Part shown: piece by piece, positions 1-7,300 of the stretch
How the letters are laid out: the number at the start of each line of letters is the position of its first letter
Position numbering within the stretch: the first letter of the stretch is position 1
DNA from: Candidatus Gastranaerophilales bacterium
GTDB taxonomy: Bacteria > Cyanobacteriota > Vampirovibrionia > Gastranaerophilales > Gastranaerophilaceae
Direction of reading: 5' to 3'
DNA length: 16,576 nt
Assembly (NCBI GenBank): GCA_944323495.1
Contig: CALUSZ010000041.1
Location: 1-16,576 of the forward strand
Notes under the pieces: model-generated
Seen by the model: only the letters and a program-made list of their open reading frames with translations
Told to the model about the DNA's origin: nothing
Database searches by the model: none
Program-made: the position numbers and the translations under genes

Positions 1-6
1 AATTAA

Positions 7-32
7 AACTCTGCTTGATAAAATGCAGAGTT
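7..32. terminator. Stem-loop, possible terminator of a gene left of the window
   Basis: A perfect 8-bp stem (AACTCTGC / GCAGAGTT) encloses a 10-nt loop. Read leftward the stem is followed by TTTTAATT; read rightward it is followed by a looser T-rich stretch. It could end a gene lying left of the window in either direction. Nothing else is recognisable in positions 33-187, which are very AT-rich. Confidence 0.4.
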
Positions 33-187
33 AACTTATATATTTTAATTTGTTTTTATGACAGTAACTTTATATTCTTAAAATTGCAAATTTGCTCATT
101 TATTTAATATTTCAAATTTATGTTGCCTAAAATAATCAAACCATATGTTTCTTTACAAACAGGTTGAAAATTAATTAAACTATTTAT

Positions 188-218
188 TTGACTGAGAGTA
201 ACTCTAATTTTCTATAAT
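188..218 (+). promoter_or_regulatory. MerR-type promoter of the aldo/keto reductase (19-bp spacer with dyad)
   Basis: The -35 box TTGACT (188-193) and the perfect -10 box TATAAT (213-218) are 19 bp apart, 2 bp longer than optimal. The spacer region holds an imperfect 17-bp dyad, CTGAGAGT-A-ACTCTAAT, starting inside the -35 box. A long spacer with a centred dyad is the hallmark of promoters activated by MerR-family regulators, which untwist the DNA. The dyad is close to the CTTAGAGT-N-ACTCTAAG type that I recall for the AdhR/NmlR branch. A near-identical element sits at 4000-4030. No MerR gene is in the window. Confidence 0.75.
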
Positions 219-220
219 GA

Positions 221-1245
<1,025 letters not shown>

Positions 1246-1246
<1 letters not shown>

Positions 1247-1270
1247 AAAAATGGATTAAGCATTTTTTTC
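1246..1270 (+). terminator. Weak A/T-stem terminator after the aldo/keto reductase
   Basis: Directly at the stop codon, GAAAAATG and CATTTTTTTC can form a 7-8 bp stem with a 7-nt loop, ending in a T-run. The stem is almost all A-T, so it would be weak, but placement and polarity fit an intrinsic terminator. Confidence 0.35.
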
Positions 1271-1351
1271 GTGCCCGTATTACTAAATAATGAATATTTA
1301 AAAGAAGTTCTGTAAATTTTTGTTAAGTTTTTTCTCAATATTCTAAAGTTT

Positions 1352-1367
1352 CGGCATAATAATGCCG
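1352..1367. promoter_or_regulatory. Perfect palindrome, possible operator of the LysM gene
   Basis: CGGCAT-AATA-ATGCCG is a perfect 6-bp dyad with a 4-bp centre, 30 bp before the LysM gene's ATG. It overlaps a possible weak promoter (TTCTCA at 1332-1337, 17 bp, CATAAT at 1355-1360), so a bound repressor would cover the -10 box and start point. It could instead be a small hairpin in the leader. No regulator is identified. Confidence 0.35.
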
Positions 1368-1397
1368 TTATATTATAAAAAAAATAAAAGGAGTGCT

Positions 1398-2852
1398 ATG
1401 GGCAATTACACCGTAAAAAAAGGCGACACTTTAAGTCACCTTGCGCAAATGTTTAATACAAGTGTAGAAAGACTGCAGGAATTAAATAATATAAAAAATC
1501 CTAATTCAATATTTGTAGGACAAAATATTCAATTTGATCAAGACAAATGCGACGGATGGCAGGATCTTGACGGAAATAAAAAAGTTTCCTGGGGAGATTT
1601 TCAGGGCTGCGGTAATTATGGCATATTTCTGGATAAAGTAAAACAATTTATCGGGCAAGACTGGAATGATAAGCTTTCAAAAAATATACAAAAAATCTAT
1701 CAACAAACGGTTTCTGTTCCGACGGAAGCAGCATTACAGGACGTGCGTGTAAACAATAAGCACGTTGAATATGATGCTAAATCGAATTTTTACAGAAACA
1801 GTATTGATAGAGATTTTGCTAACTTCACATTGAATGACAACAATACTTCGAGCCTTGTATTAGTTTCAGTGAAGTTTGGAGATGAAGTGGATGCTAGGGA
1901 CAGGAAGGTGGCTGATTTTCTAAAAAAAGTTCTCGGAGATAACCTTGATAACACTTCGCGTATAGTTCAAAAAGACAGTAGATATGATGTTGTCTTGACA
2001 AGATTGGAAAATACTGATTTATATAAAAGCTTTATCAGTGCAGATGTAAATCCAGACATGTTTACTAAAGAACAGTTCGGAAAATATCAAGACGATGTTT
2101 TTAAGCCTGATTTCAACGGAACAGTTCAGCTACCGGCTCTAGAGTGTAACAGCCATGGAGTCAAATACTTTACTCTGCATACAAAAGGCGGCGATGTCCT
2201 TTATTTTGATGAAACAGGCAAAAAAGTTTCTTCTTGGGAAGAGATTCAAGCTAAAACTTCCGAAATAAAGACTCTTGATATACCACAGCTTAAAGCCGCA
2301 AAATCTACAGAAATTGCAGCTAGGTTTAACGAAAGGGAGGGCTTTAACAATAAAAAATTAAATATCGGAAATGTTTACGTTGACGGTAAAGCCCTTGATA
2401 TACAACTTAACTCTAATTATTACGCCAATAGTCTGGATAAAACCGCATGTACTCAATCGCTCAATACTAATGAAATTAATCGCATACAGGTAGAATTAAA
2501 AGCCGGAGAGGAAATTGGCAATAAGTATGACTTGTCGCCTGCAGATATTCTAAAGAAGTTTTTAGGCGACAATTTAGATAACACAACCTCGCTGAACGAA
2601 ACATCTCTTGAAGGCAAAAAACTGCAGGAAACAGATTTGTATAAAAAATTTATGGAACTGAATCCGCAGCTTGAAAATTTTAAAAACGGCGATGAAATAA
2701 CTATACAGTTACCGGCATTAAAAGTTGCCCCGAATGGTGAGCGATACTTTACTCTGCTGACAGATGATAACCAGCCTCTATACTTTGATGCCAAAGGCTG
2801 TCGGTTGGGCAGTTATGCCCAACCGATAAAACCTGCGATTTTATCTATTTAG
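1398..2852 (+). CDS. LysM-domain protein with EF-hand-like loop and two-copy repeat
   Basis: A 484-residue protein starting at the ATG preceded by AAAAGGAG (about 5 nt). An in-frame ATG at 1362 is rejected because it lies in a palindrome and has no SD. Residues 3-46 are a LysM domain ([16 protein letters not shown], then GQNI), a fold that binds N-acetylglucosamine in peptidoglycan or chitin. It is followed by an EF-hand/dockerin-like calcium-loop motif, [13 protein letters not shown] (about 57-69). The rest is two diverged copies of a domain of about 150 residues (about 115-280 and 325-470). Each contains [19 protein letters not shown] and a YFTL...LYFD...G block. I do not recognise this domain. 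No signal peptide or membrane segment is visible, so export, if any, needs another route. The neighbour downstream is convergent. Confidence 0.9.
   Translation: MGNYTVKKGDTLSHLAQMFNTSVERLQELNNIKNPNSIFVGQNIQFDQDKCDGWQDLDGNKKVSWGDFQGCGNYGIFLDKVKQFIGQDWNDKLSKNIQKIYQQTVSVPTEAALQDVRVNNKHVEYDAKSNFYRNSIDRDFANFTLNDNNTSSLVLVSVKFGDEVDARDRKVADFLKKVLGDNLDNTSRIVQKDSRYDVVLTRLENTDLYKSFISADVNPDMFTKEQFGKYQDDVFKPDFNGTVQLPALECNSHGVKYFTLHTKGGDVLYFDETGKKVSSWEEIQAKTSEIKTLDIPQLKAAKSTEIAARFNEREGFNNKKLNIGNVYVDGKALDIQLNSNYYANSLDKTACTQSLNTNEINRIQVELKAGEEIGNKYDLSPADILKKFLGDNLDNTTSLNETSLEGKKLQETDLYKKFMELNPQLENFKNGDEITIQLPALKVAPNGERYFTLLTDDNQPLYFDAKGCRLGSYAQPIKPAILSI
1740..2807 (+). repeat. Diverged intragenic duplication in the LysM protein
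   Basis: Copy 1 spans about 1740-2231 and copy 2 about 2370-2807. The best-matching blocks are [12 protein letters not shown] / [12 protein letters not shown], then TDLYKSF / TDLYKKF. At the ends come TVQLPAL...KYFTL...[10 protein letters not shown] and TIQLPAL...RYFTL...[10 protein letters not shown]. Copy 1 has an insert of roughly 20 residues before its QLPAL block. The copies are recognisable mainly as protein, so the duplication is old. Confidence 0.8.
2802..2825. terminator. Perfect 10-bp stem-loop inside the 3' end of the LysM gene
   Basis: CGGTTGGGCA, a GTTA loop and TGCCCAACCG form a perfect 10-bp GC-rich stem. It lies 25 nt before the LysM stop codon, between two convergent genes. 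No proper T-run follows on either strand, so it is at best a non-canonical or bidirectional terminator, or an mRNA 3'-end stabiliser. It encodes the segment RLGSYAQPI. Confidence 0.5.
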
Positions 2853-2879
2853 TTCGCGGATAGCTGTAGTATGTAGATA

Positions 2880-3329
2880 TTATCTGCTAAACTTTTTTAA
2901 ATAAATCATATCCTTCAATTGTCTCCCATTTTCAAAAATAGCGTGAGAATAGTTATCAATAAAAAAATTTTTTATTCGGTCAAATTCTACAAACCCCCGC
3001 TTTTTATAAAACCGTAATGTTTTCTCATTTTCGCCCGTTCCGAGTATTAGAGCTTTACATTCATTTTTATATTTGTCATATACAAAATCCAACAGAGCTG
3101 AAGCGTATCCTTTATTTTGATATTTGGGATAAGTTGCGAGATTCTTAATTTCTATTATATCGGAATCAATTTTCATTACCGCACATAAAGATGCAGGTTT
3201 TCCGCTGTCATACACAACAAAAAGCGTTGACTGCTCTAAATATCTGCTAATCATACTTTCGTCTTCATCGCCGATTAAGAGCAAATCCATAAACGCAATT
3301 TTATTTTCTCTAATTTCCCGAATTTCCAT
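2880..3329 (-). CDS. GNAT-family N-acetyltransferase
   Basis: A 149-residue single-domain acetyltransferase of the GNAT superfamily, which transfers an acetyl group from acetyl-CoA to an amine. The acetyl-CoA pyrophosphate-binding motif A is clear: IKNLATYPKYQNKGYASALL (61-80), with the Q-x-x-G-x-A signature at 71-76. The usual LRFYKKRGFVEF segment (105-116, beta-6/beta-7 region) follows. Length is typical. It starts 18 nt after the stop of the iron-sulfur flavoprotein on the same strand and has no clear SD, so it is probably the second gene of that transcript and translationally dependent on it. The substrate is unknown. Co-transcription with a MerR-promoter-driven redox gene hints at a stress or detoxification role, which is only inference. 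Confidence 0.88.
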   Translation of the reverse strand: MEIREIRENKIAFMDLLLIGDEDESMISRYLEQSTLFVVYDSGKPASLCAVMKIDSDIIEIKNLATYPKYQNKGYASALLDFVYDKYKNECKALILGTGENEKTLRFYKKRGFVEFDRIKNFFIDNYSHAIFENGRQLKDMIYLKKFSR

Positions 3330-3347
3330 ATTTATGCTTATTTTTGG

Positions 3348-3989
3348 CTAAATATTTTTTCCCAATTCATATGCCTGTTTCGGATATTGCGTATTATTAA
3401 TACTGCCCTCTGTCCAGACTCCGGAAGCGATAACTTTTCCTGCATCAGACCAGCAAAGATAATTTAACAATGTTTCGTAGTGGCTGATTATCGGCTGCGC
3501 TTCTTTTGAAGAGGTGTCTGCATAAGTTAAAATCAAGACAGCTTTTTTAGGAATATGGATTTGTCCGTTAATCGCATAAAATCTGTCAATTACAGCCTTA
3601 ATTTGAGCAGAAATTCCAAAATAGTACATAGGAGTTGCAAATACAACTGCATCCGCATCAACTATATTGTTTTTTACGAATTCAAAATCGTCTTTGAACA
3701 CACATTGACCGTTCATTCCGCATTTATTGCAGGCAACGCAAGGGTGAACATTTTTGAAGGCAGAATCAAATCTTACAACGCTATGTCCTGCCTCTTCCGC
3801 CCCTTTTATAAAATTATCTACAAGTGTGTTTGAATTGCCGTTTTTTCTCGGACTTCCGGTAATAACAAATATCTTCATTTTTTTATCTCCTTTTGAAATT
3901 TTGTTACTTGCACAGCCTGCTGCGGCACCAATAATAACAGCTCCGGCTGCAGTAATAAGTGTATTTTTTATAAATTTACGTCTATCCAT
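3348..3989 (-). CDS. Iron-sulfur flavoprotein / NAD(P)H-dependent FMN reductase with Tat lipoprotein signal
   Basis: A 213-residue flavodoxin-fold oxidoreductase. Residues 1-26 look like a twin-arginine signal with a lipobox: DRRKFIKN, a hydrophobic stretch, then GAAAGC with Cys26. The mature part carries the FMN phosphate loop GSPRKNGNSN (45-54) and the second FMN segment ATPMYYFGISAQIK (118-131). The compact cysteine motif C-x2-C-x2-C-x5-C (Cys84, 87, 90, 96) has the spacing known for the 4Fe-4S cluster of iron-sulfur flavoproteins, which pass electrons to O2, H2O2 or other acceptors. Internal Met38 (3876-3878) has a textbook SD, AAGGAG with an 8-nt gap, whereas the first ATG has almost no leader after the predicted transcription start. 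Two products, exported and cytosolic, are therefore possible. The gene heads a transcript with the GNAT gene. Confidence 0.88.
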   Translation of the reverse strand: MDRRKFIKNTLITAAGAVIIGAAAGCASNKISKGDKKMKIFVITGSPRKNGNSNTLVDNFIKGAEEAGHSVVRFDSAFKNVHPCVACNKCGMNGQCVFKDDFEFVKNNIVDADAVVFATPMYYFGISAQIKAVIDRFYAINGQIHIPKKAVLILTYADTSSKEAQPIISHYETLLNYLCWSDAGKVIASGVWTEGSINNTQYPKQAYELGKNI

Positions 3990-3999
3990 TTACATTTAA

Positions 4000-4030
4000 A
4001 TACTAACACCTTAGAGCAGCTCTAAGTCAA
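4000..4030 (-). promoter_or_regulatory. MerR-type promoter of the iron-sulfur flavoprotein gene
   Basis: On the minus strand TTGACT (4030-4025) and TAGTAT (4005-4000) are separated by 19 bp. A perfect 17-bp dyad, CTTAGAGC-T-GCTCTAAG (4026-4010), fills most of the spacer and overlaps the -35 box. Architecture, -35 sequence, spacer length and dyad match the element at 188-218. The predicted start point, about 3993, is only about 4 nt before the first ATG of the gene. Confidence 0.78.
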
Positions 4031-4126
4031 GCTCTTAATTTTTCTTTTTATTTTGCAAACTTGCATATATTATAAATTTCTACTTATACAAATTATTTTT
4101 AATAAAACATATGTTACTTCTTACTA

Positions 4127-4155
4127 TTGACAAAACTTTAAAAATATACTATTGT
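4127..4155 (+). promoter_or_regulatory. Promoter of trpR-trpB
   Basis: A consensus -35 box TTGACA (4127-4132) is followed after 17 bp by TATTGT (4150-4155, 4 of 6 matches). The -10 box and start point lie inside the palindrome 4151-4174, so a repressor bound there would block RNA polymerase. Confidence 0.6.
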
Positions 4156-4174
4156 TTCTATGTATAGAAACAAT
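4151..4174. promoter_or_regulatory. Perfect 24-bp palindrome, probable TrpR operator
   Basis: ATTGTTTCTA, a TGTA centre and TAGAAACAAT form a perfect 10-bp dyad. It overlaps the -10 box and ends 10 bp before the trpR start codon. Position and symmetry fit autorepression by the TrpR homologue encoded next. It does not closely match the E. coli trp operator, so the assignment rests on context. Confidence 0.65.
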
Positions 4175-4184
4175 AGAGGTAATA

Positions 4185-4469
4185 ATGCAAGCGCTAGAAG
4201 AAATCGCAGAATCTTTAACATCAATGGATAAGAATGAAATTATATCTTTTTTTAAAGAATTACTGACTCCTGCAGAAATAACAACACTCTCAAAACGATG
4301 GAATATAGTAAAAATGCTGGCGTCTGGAGAATATACACAGCGTGATGTCGCAAAAAAACTTAACGTAAGCCTATGCAAAGTTACAAGAGGGGCGAAAATA
4401 TTAAAGACATCAAATGCTATAACAAAAAGAATTATAAAAGGAGAAGAACAAAATGGCTGCAAACGTTGA
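4185..4469 (+). CDS. trpR: Trp repressor homologue
   Basis: A 94-residue all-helical DNA-binding protein of the TrpR superfamily. The start is the ATG after AGAGGT; an upstream in-frame TTG (4152) lies inside the operator palindrome and is rejected. Residues 27-45 ([19 protein letters not shown]) match the TrpR pattern LLTP.E...L..R, and the helix-turn-helix (about 51-73) ends in [10 protein letters not shown], very like ITRGSNSLK of E. coli TrpR. That makes it closer to true TrpR, including the chlamydial form, than to the YerC/YecD relatives. In known TrpR, tryptophan is the co-repressor. The gene overlaps trpB by 17 bp, so repressor and enzyme are translated from one mRNA, as in chlamydial trpRBA. 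Confidence 0.85.
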   Translation: MQALEEIAESLTSMDKNEIISFFKELLTPAEITTLSKRWNIVKMLASGEYTQRDVAKKLNVSLCKVTRGAKILKTSNAITKRIIKGEEQNGCKR

Positions 4470-5658
4470 AAAAACGCTTAATATAAAACCAGACCAGGAT
4501 GGGTTTTTTGGTAATTACGGCGGACAGTTCTTGGATAATAAACTAAAAAAAGAATTCAAAAAAATAACAGATGTTTTTTTGACATTAAAAGACGATGAAA
4601 GTTTTAATGCAGAATTAAATTACCTATTAAAACATTACGTTGGCAGGCCGAGTCCTGTATATTTCGCAAAGAATTTATCATACAAATACGGTGCTAAAAT
4701 TTATCTTAAAAGGGAAGATTTAAACCATACAGGTGCACATAAGATTAATCATTCACTGGGTGAAGCATTATTAGCTAAACGCCTCGGAAAAAAGAAGCTT
4801 ATAGCCGAAACCGGTGCAGGACAGCATGGGGTAGCTACTGCAACTGCTGCTGCAATTACCGGATTGGAATGTGATATATACATGGGAGAAGTTGACATAC
4901 AAAAAGAAAAACCTAATGTCGATAAAATGAAACTCTTAGGCGCAAATATTATATGTGTTAAAAGCGGAAAAAGAACTCTTAAAGAAGCTGTCGATGAAGC
5001 TTTTAAGGCATACATAAATGAATATAATAATGCTATTTATGCTATAGGTTCCGTAGTGGGCCCGCATCCATTTCCCATGATAGTTGAACATTTTCAATCA
5101 ATAATAGGTAAGGAAGCAAAGGCTCAGTTTATAGAATTAACCAACTCGCTGCCGGATTGTATTATAGCCTGTGTAGGCGGCGGGTCTAACGCTATCGGAT
5201 TATTTAATGCTTTTTTAGATGATAAAGATGTTGATATATATGGTGTAGAGCCTTTAGGCAAAGGAAACAAAACCGGAGAGAATGCGGCAAGTTTAACATT
5301 TGGTAAAGACGGAATTATTCATGGTTTTAAATGTAAGCTATTACAAGATGAAAACGGTAATCCTGCTGATGCTTATTCTATTGCAAGCGGACTGGATTAT
5401 CCAGGAGTCGGACCAAAACATTGTTATTTACAAAACATTGGAAGAGCAAATTATGTAACTGTTTCAGACGAAGAAGCTATTGAGGCATTTTTCGAATTAT
5501 CAAGAACAGAAGGAATAATACCCGCATTAGAAAGTTCTCACGCAGTAGCATATGCTGTTAGATATGCAAAACAAAACCCGAATAAAAAAATACTGGTTAA
5601 CCTTTCGGGGCGGGGGGATAAAGATGTTGATTTTATGAATCAAAAGTTTAATAACTAA
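4453..5658 (+). CDS. trpB: Tryptophan synthase beta subunit
   Basis: A 401-residue PLP enzyme joining indole and L-serine to make L-tryptophan. The PLP lysine is Lys97 in [13 protein letters not shown], the catalytic glutamate is Glu119 in ETGAGQHG, the phosphate loop is GGGSN (242-246), and LSGRGDKD closes the protein (384-391). These features place it in the TrpB1 group. The normal N-terminal GG.YVPE signature reads GGQFLDNK (23-30). The ATG follows AAAAGGAG with a 9-nt gap and lies inside the end of trpR. No trpA follows: a convergent tRNA gene begins 3 bp after the stop. Without an alpha subunit made elsewhere, the enzyme would use free indole, as in genital Chlamydia. That role is inference. 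Confidence 0.95.
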   Translation: MAANVEKTLNIKPDQDGFFGNYGGQFLDNKLKKEFKKITDVFLTLKDDESFNAELNYLLKHYVGRPSPVYFAKNLSYKYGAKIYLKREDLNHTGAHKINHSLGEALLAKRLGKKKLIAETGAGQHGVATATAAAITGLECDIYMGEVDIQKEKPNVDKMKLLGANIICVKSGKRTLKEAVDEAFKAYINEYNNAIYAIGSVVGPHPFPMIVEHFQSIIGKEAKAQFIELTNSLPDCIIACVGGGSNAIGLFNAFLDDKDVDIYGVEPLGKGNKTGENAASLTFGKDGIIHGFKCKLLQDENGNPADAYSIASGLDYPGVGPKHCYLQNIGRANYVTVSDEEAIEAFFELSRTEGIIPALESSHAVAYAVRYAKQNPNKKILVNLSGRGDKDVDFMNQKFNN

Positions 5659-5661
5659 TAA

Positions 5662-5746
5662 TGGTGTCGATAGGGGGATTTGAACCCCCAAGGATTTCTC
5701 CACATGAACCTGAATCATGCGCGTCTACCAATTTCGCCATATCGAC
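5662..5746 (-). tRNA. tRNA-Leu (anticodon CAG)
   Basis: An 85-nt gene with encoded CCA. The acceptor arms GTCGATA and TATCGAC pair fully. The D-arm holds GCGAAATTGGTAGACGC. The anticodon stem CATGA/TCATG encloses TTCAGGT, giving CAG, which reads the leucine codon CTG. A class II variable arm (GGA-GAAA-TCC) and a T-arm GGGGG-TTCAAAT-CCCCC follow. All class II tRNA-Leu features are present. It converges on trpB, with only 3 bp between the trpB stop and the CCA end. Confidence 0.97.
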
Positions 5747-5787
5747 TTAATTATATTATCCTACCAAGATCTTTGCGAAATTGGTAG
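5725..5787. repeat. 13-bp inverted repeat between the tRNA-Leu D-arm and its upstream region
   Basis: CTACCAATTTCGC (5725-5737, complement of the tRNA D-arm) recurs as its exact reverse complement GCGAAATTGGTAG at 5775-5787, upstream of the tRNA gene. A third, short copy CTACCAA (5761-5767) can pair with TTGGTAG (5781-5787) to form a 7-bp hairpin. In a tRNA precursor starting upstream, the leader could pair either with itself or with the D-arm. It may instead be a scrap of a second tRNA gene or of an old recombination event. Confidence 0.7.
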
Positions 5788-5820
5788 TATTTATAACTCT
5801 ATAATATAACAAAAACTAAA

Positions 5821-5846
5821 GCGGTCAACGAATATTCGTTGACCGC
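5821..5846 (-). terminator. Rho-independent terminator of the ferritin-like gene, probably bidirectional
   Basis: A perfect 26-bp palindrome with halves GCGGTCAACGAAT and ATTCGTTGACCGC lies 8 bp after the stop of the leftward gene. Read leftward it is followed by TTTAGTTTTTG, a good U-tract. Read rightward it is followed by ATATTTTATT, so it may also end trpRB transcripts that pass the tRNA gene. Confidence 0.8.
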
Positions 5847-5854
5847 ATATTTTA

Positions 5855-7174
5855 TTATATTAGCTCTTCTTTCTTTGCTTCCATTTTTTCATGTTTCTTT
5901 ATCATTTTCTCTAATTCATCAGGCATTACTGTATTATTTGCAAGCGCTTTTTTCTGCAGCCCCTTTTCCAAGATTTCAACCTCTTTATCTTTTAACTTTT
6001 TATCAGCTTCTACAATATCTCTGTTGTGATATATACCCGCAAGCCTTATTGCATTTTCAGAAGGAGAACTGATTTCATTCTGCTTTTCCTGAATCTTATA
6101 GCTTGGCCAATCTTCAGGAAGTCTGTCTATTGTTGTATATTTACCCTCTTTTGCTAAACGCTTATCAGCCTCACGTTCAAGGACCTTTTGTACATAATCC
6201 TTCTGGCTCATAAACCGGCATGGAATAATAATTTCTTTACCGATAACCTCCTCAGGATCACGTTTTTCGTATTTTTTAAATAAATCAGCCGCAATCTGCA
6301 AATGTCCTAACTCCATATCAAGGAATAATTCCCATGTCTTTTTAATTCTGCTGTCAACCTCATCTTCCATGCAGGTGTAATAATTACAAACCTCTGTAAA
6401 TTCGTGTATCAAGAATTTTTCCCACATACTTTCTGTCGGGTCAATAAGAGATTCGTACATTGTAACATGTTCTTCTTCAACGTCCTTAATTTCGGCATAA
6501 GTCTCTCTTAATACGTGGTCTCCGTACATAAACCCGTGCTCTGCATAATAATTGTGTGTCTGCTGCTCTCCCGAAAGTAAAGTTAGAATATTGACCTTTG
6601 TCTGCGGGTGTGCAGTTTTCTTATCGTAATGTTTTCTAAGTCTTATTCCGTTACAATTATGATGGTGCTGGGTAGGACGCCCGACTATAACATCTGTTTG
6701 CCCCTGTACAATGCCGCTTGGTTCAATTCCTTCTGTCATATATGCAAACTGACTGTATCTGTACAGATGGTCAAAATCTTCTAACAGCCCAAAATCAAAT
6801 GTTTCTTTTACATAATTATCAGGCTCATTCTGCGCCATCCACGCTGTTAAATCAACCGCGACCTGCTCATAGCCTAATGTTGTTTCCAAAACCGATTGGT
6901 CAGCTGGTCCCATCCAGTTTGCAGTTGCCTGCTGGGAATCTTCTATTCTTCCTATTTGCGAAATTAATACTCTATCGTCATTATCCGGTACAAATCGATT
7001 AAGCTGGTGCTTAAATCCCCAGGCTTCAACTTCTATACCATTCATCAAGATTTGCCTTGTTCTTGTGTAACAATCAACTTCAGTTTTATTATAAGGTTTT
7101 CCGACAATCTGATGCCAGTTTCTAACCTGCTTTTCTAAAGCTATCCCTTTTTCTTCTAGTGGATTAAAACTCAT
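5855..7174 (-). CDS. Uncharacterised protein with two ferritin-like four-helix bundles
   Basis: A 439-residue soluble protein. The ATG at 7174 follows AAAGGCGG by 5 nt; an in-frame TTG 33 nt upstream lacks an SD and is not used. The second half has the diiron pattern of ferritin-like proteins: Glu203 (GEQQTHNYY), Glu233-x2-His236 (EEEH), Glu261 (HEFTEVCNYY) and Glu288-x2-His291 (ELGH). The first half looks like a weaker version, with Glu50, Glu78, Glu103 and an EDFDH motif (132-136), separated by a glycine- and histidine-rich link (GRPTQHHHNCNG). The C-terminal 80 residues are charged and probably coiled-coil. No signal peptide is present. Ferritin-like folds serve iron storage, peroxide reduction or substrate oxidation; which applies here cannot be said. 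It is transcribed alone, with its own terminator. Confidence 0.8.
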   Translation of the reverse strand: MSFNPLEEKGIALEKQVRNWHQIVGKPYNKTEVDCYTRTRQILMNGIEVEAWGFKHQLNRFVPDNDDRVLISQIGRIEDSQQATANWMGPADQSVLETTLGYEQVAVDLTAWMAQNEPDNYVKETFDFGLLEDFDHLYRYSQFAYMTEGIEPSGIVQGQTDVIVGRPTQHHHNCNGIRLRKHYDKKTAHPQTKVNILTLLSGEQQTHNYYAEHGFMYGDHVLRETYAEIKDVEEEHVTMYESLIDPTESMWEKFLIHEFTEVCNYYTCMEDEVDSRIKKTWELFLDMELGHLQIAADLFKKYEKRDPEEVIGKEIIIPCRFMSQKDYVQKVLEREADKRLAKEGKYTTIDRLPEDWPSYKIQEKQNEISSPSENAIRLAGIYHNRDIVEADKKLKDKEVEILEKGLQKKALANNTVMPDELEKMIKKHEKMEAKKEELI

Positions 7175-7238
7175 TTTTCCGCCTTTCTGCAAGATTTGCT
7201 TGCTCAATGATAATAAAATAAAGACGAAACGTTTTTAT

Positions 7239-7296
7239 CTGACAAAAGGGTATTAGCTTATATGATGATATTTTTTTGATTATAGTATATACTATA
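7239..7296 (+). promoter_or_regulatory. Promoter region of the glycosyltransferase with 16-bp palindrome
   Basis: CTGACA (7239-7244), 16 bp and TATGAT (7261-7266) form one possible promoter. A second -10 candidate, TATACT (7288-7293), would start transcription at about 7300, next to the ATG at 7301. It lies in a perfect 16-bp A/T palindrome, TATAGTAT-ATACTATA (7281-7296). No SD precedes the ATG. A divergent promoter for the ferritin-like gene may overlap here (TTGTCA, 7245-7240 on the minus strand). Confidence 0.35.
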
Positions 7297-7300
7297 TTTT

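Noticed and set aside
1362..1397. Earlier in-frame ATG for the LysM protein
   Set aside because: It lies inside a palindrome with no SD, whereas the ATG at 1398 has AAAAGGAG at good distance and starts directly at the LysM domain.
5761..5787. Integration site of a mobile element at the tRNA gene
   Set aside because: The matching 13 bp is inverted and from the D-arm, not a direct repeat of the tRNA 3' end, and no integrase or phage gene is present.
5805..5846. Promoter TTGACC-16-TATTAT on the minus strand for tRNA-Leu
   Set aside because: The -35 box falls inside the strong terminator palindrome of the ferritin-like gene. It remains possible, but nothing else supports it, so it is not listed as a feature.
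7175..7207. N-terminal extension of the ferritin-like protein from a TTG
   Set aside because: No SD precedes the TTG, and the ATG at 7174 follows AAAGGCGG at good spacing.
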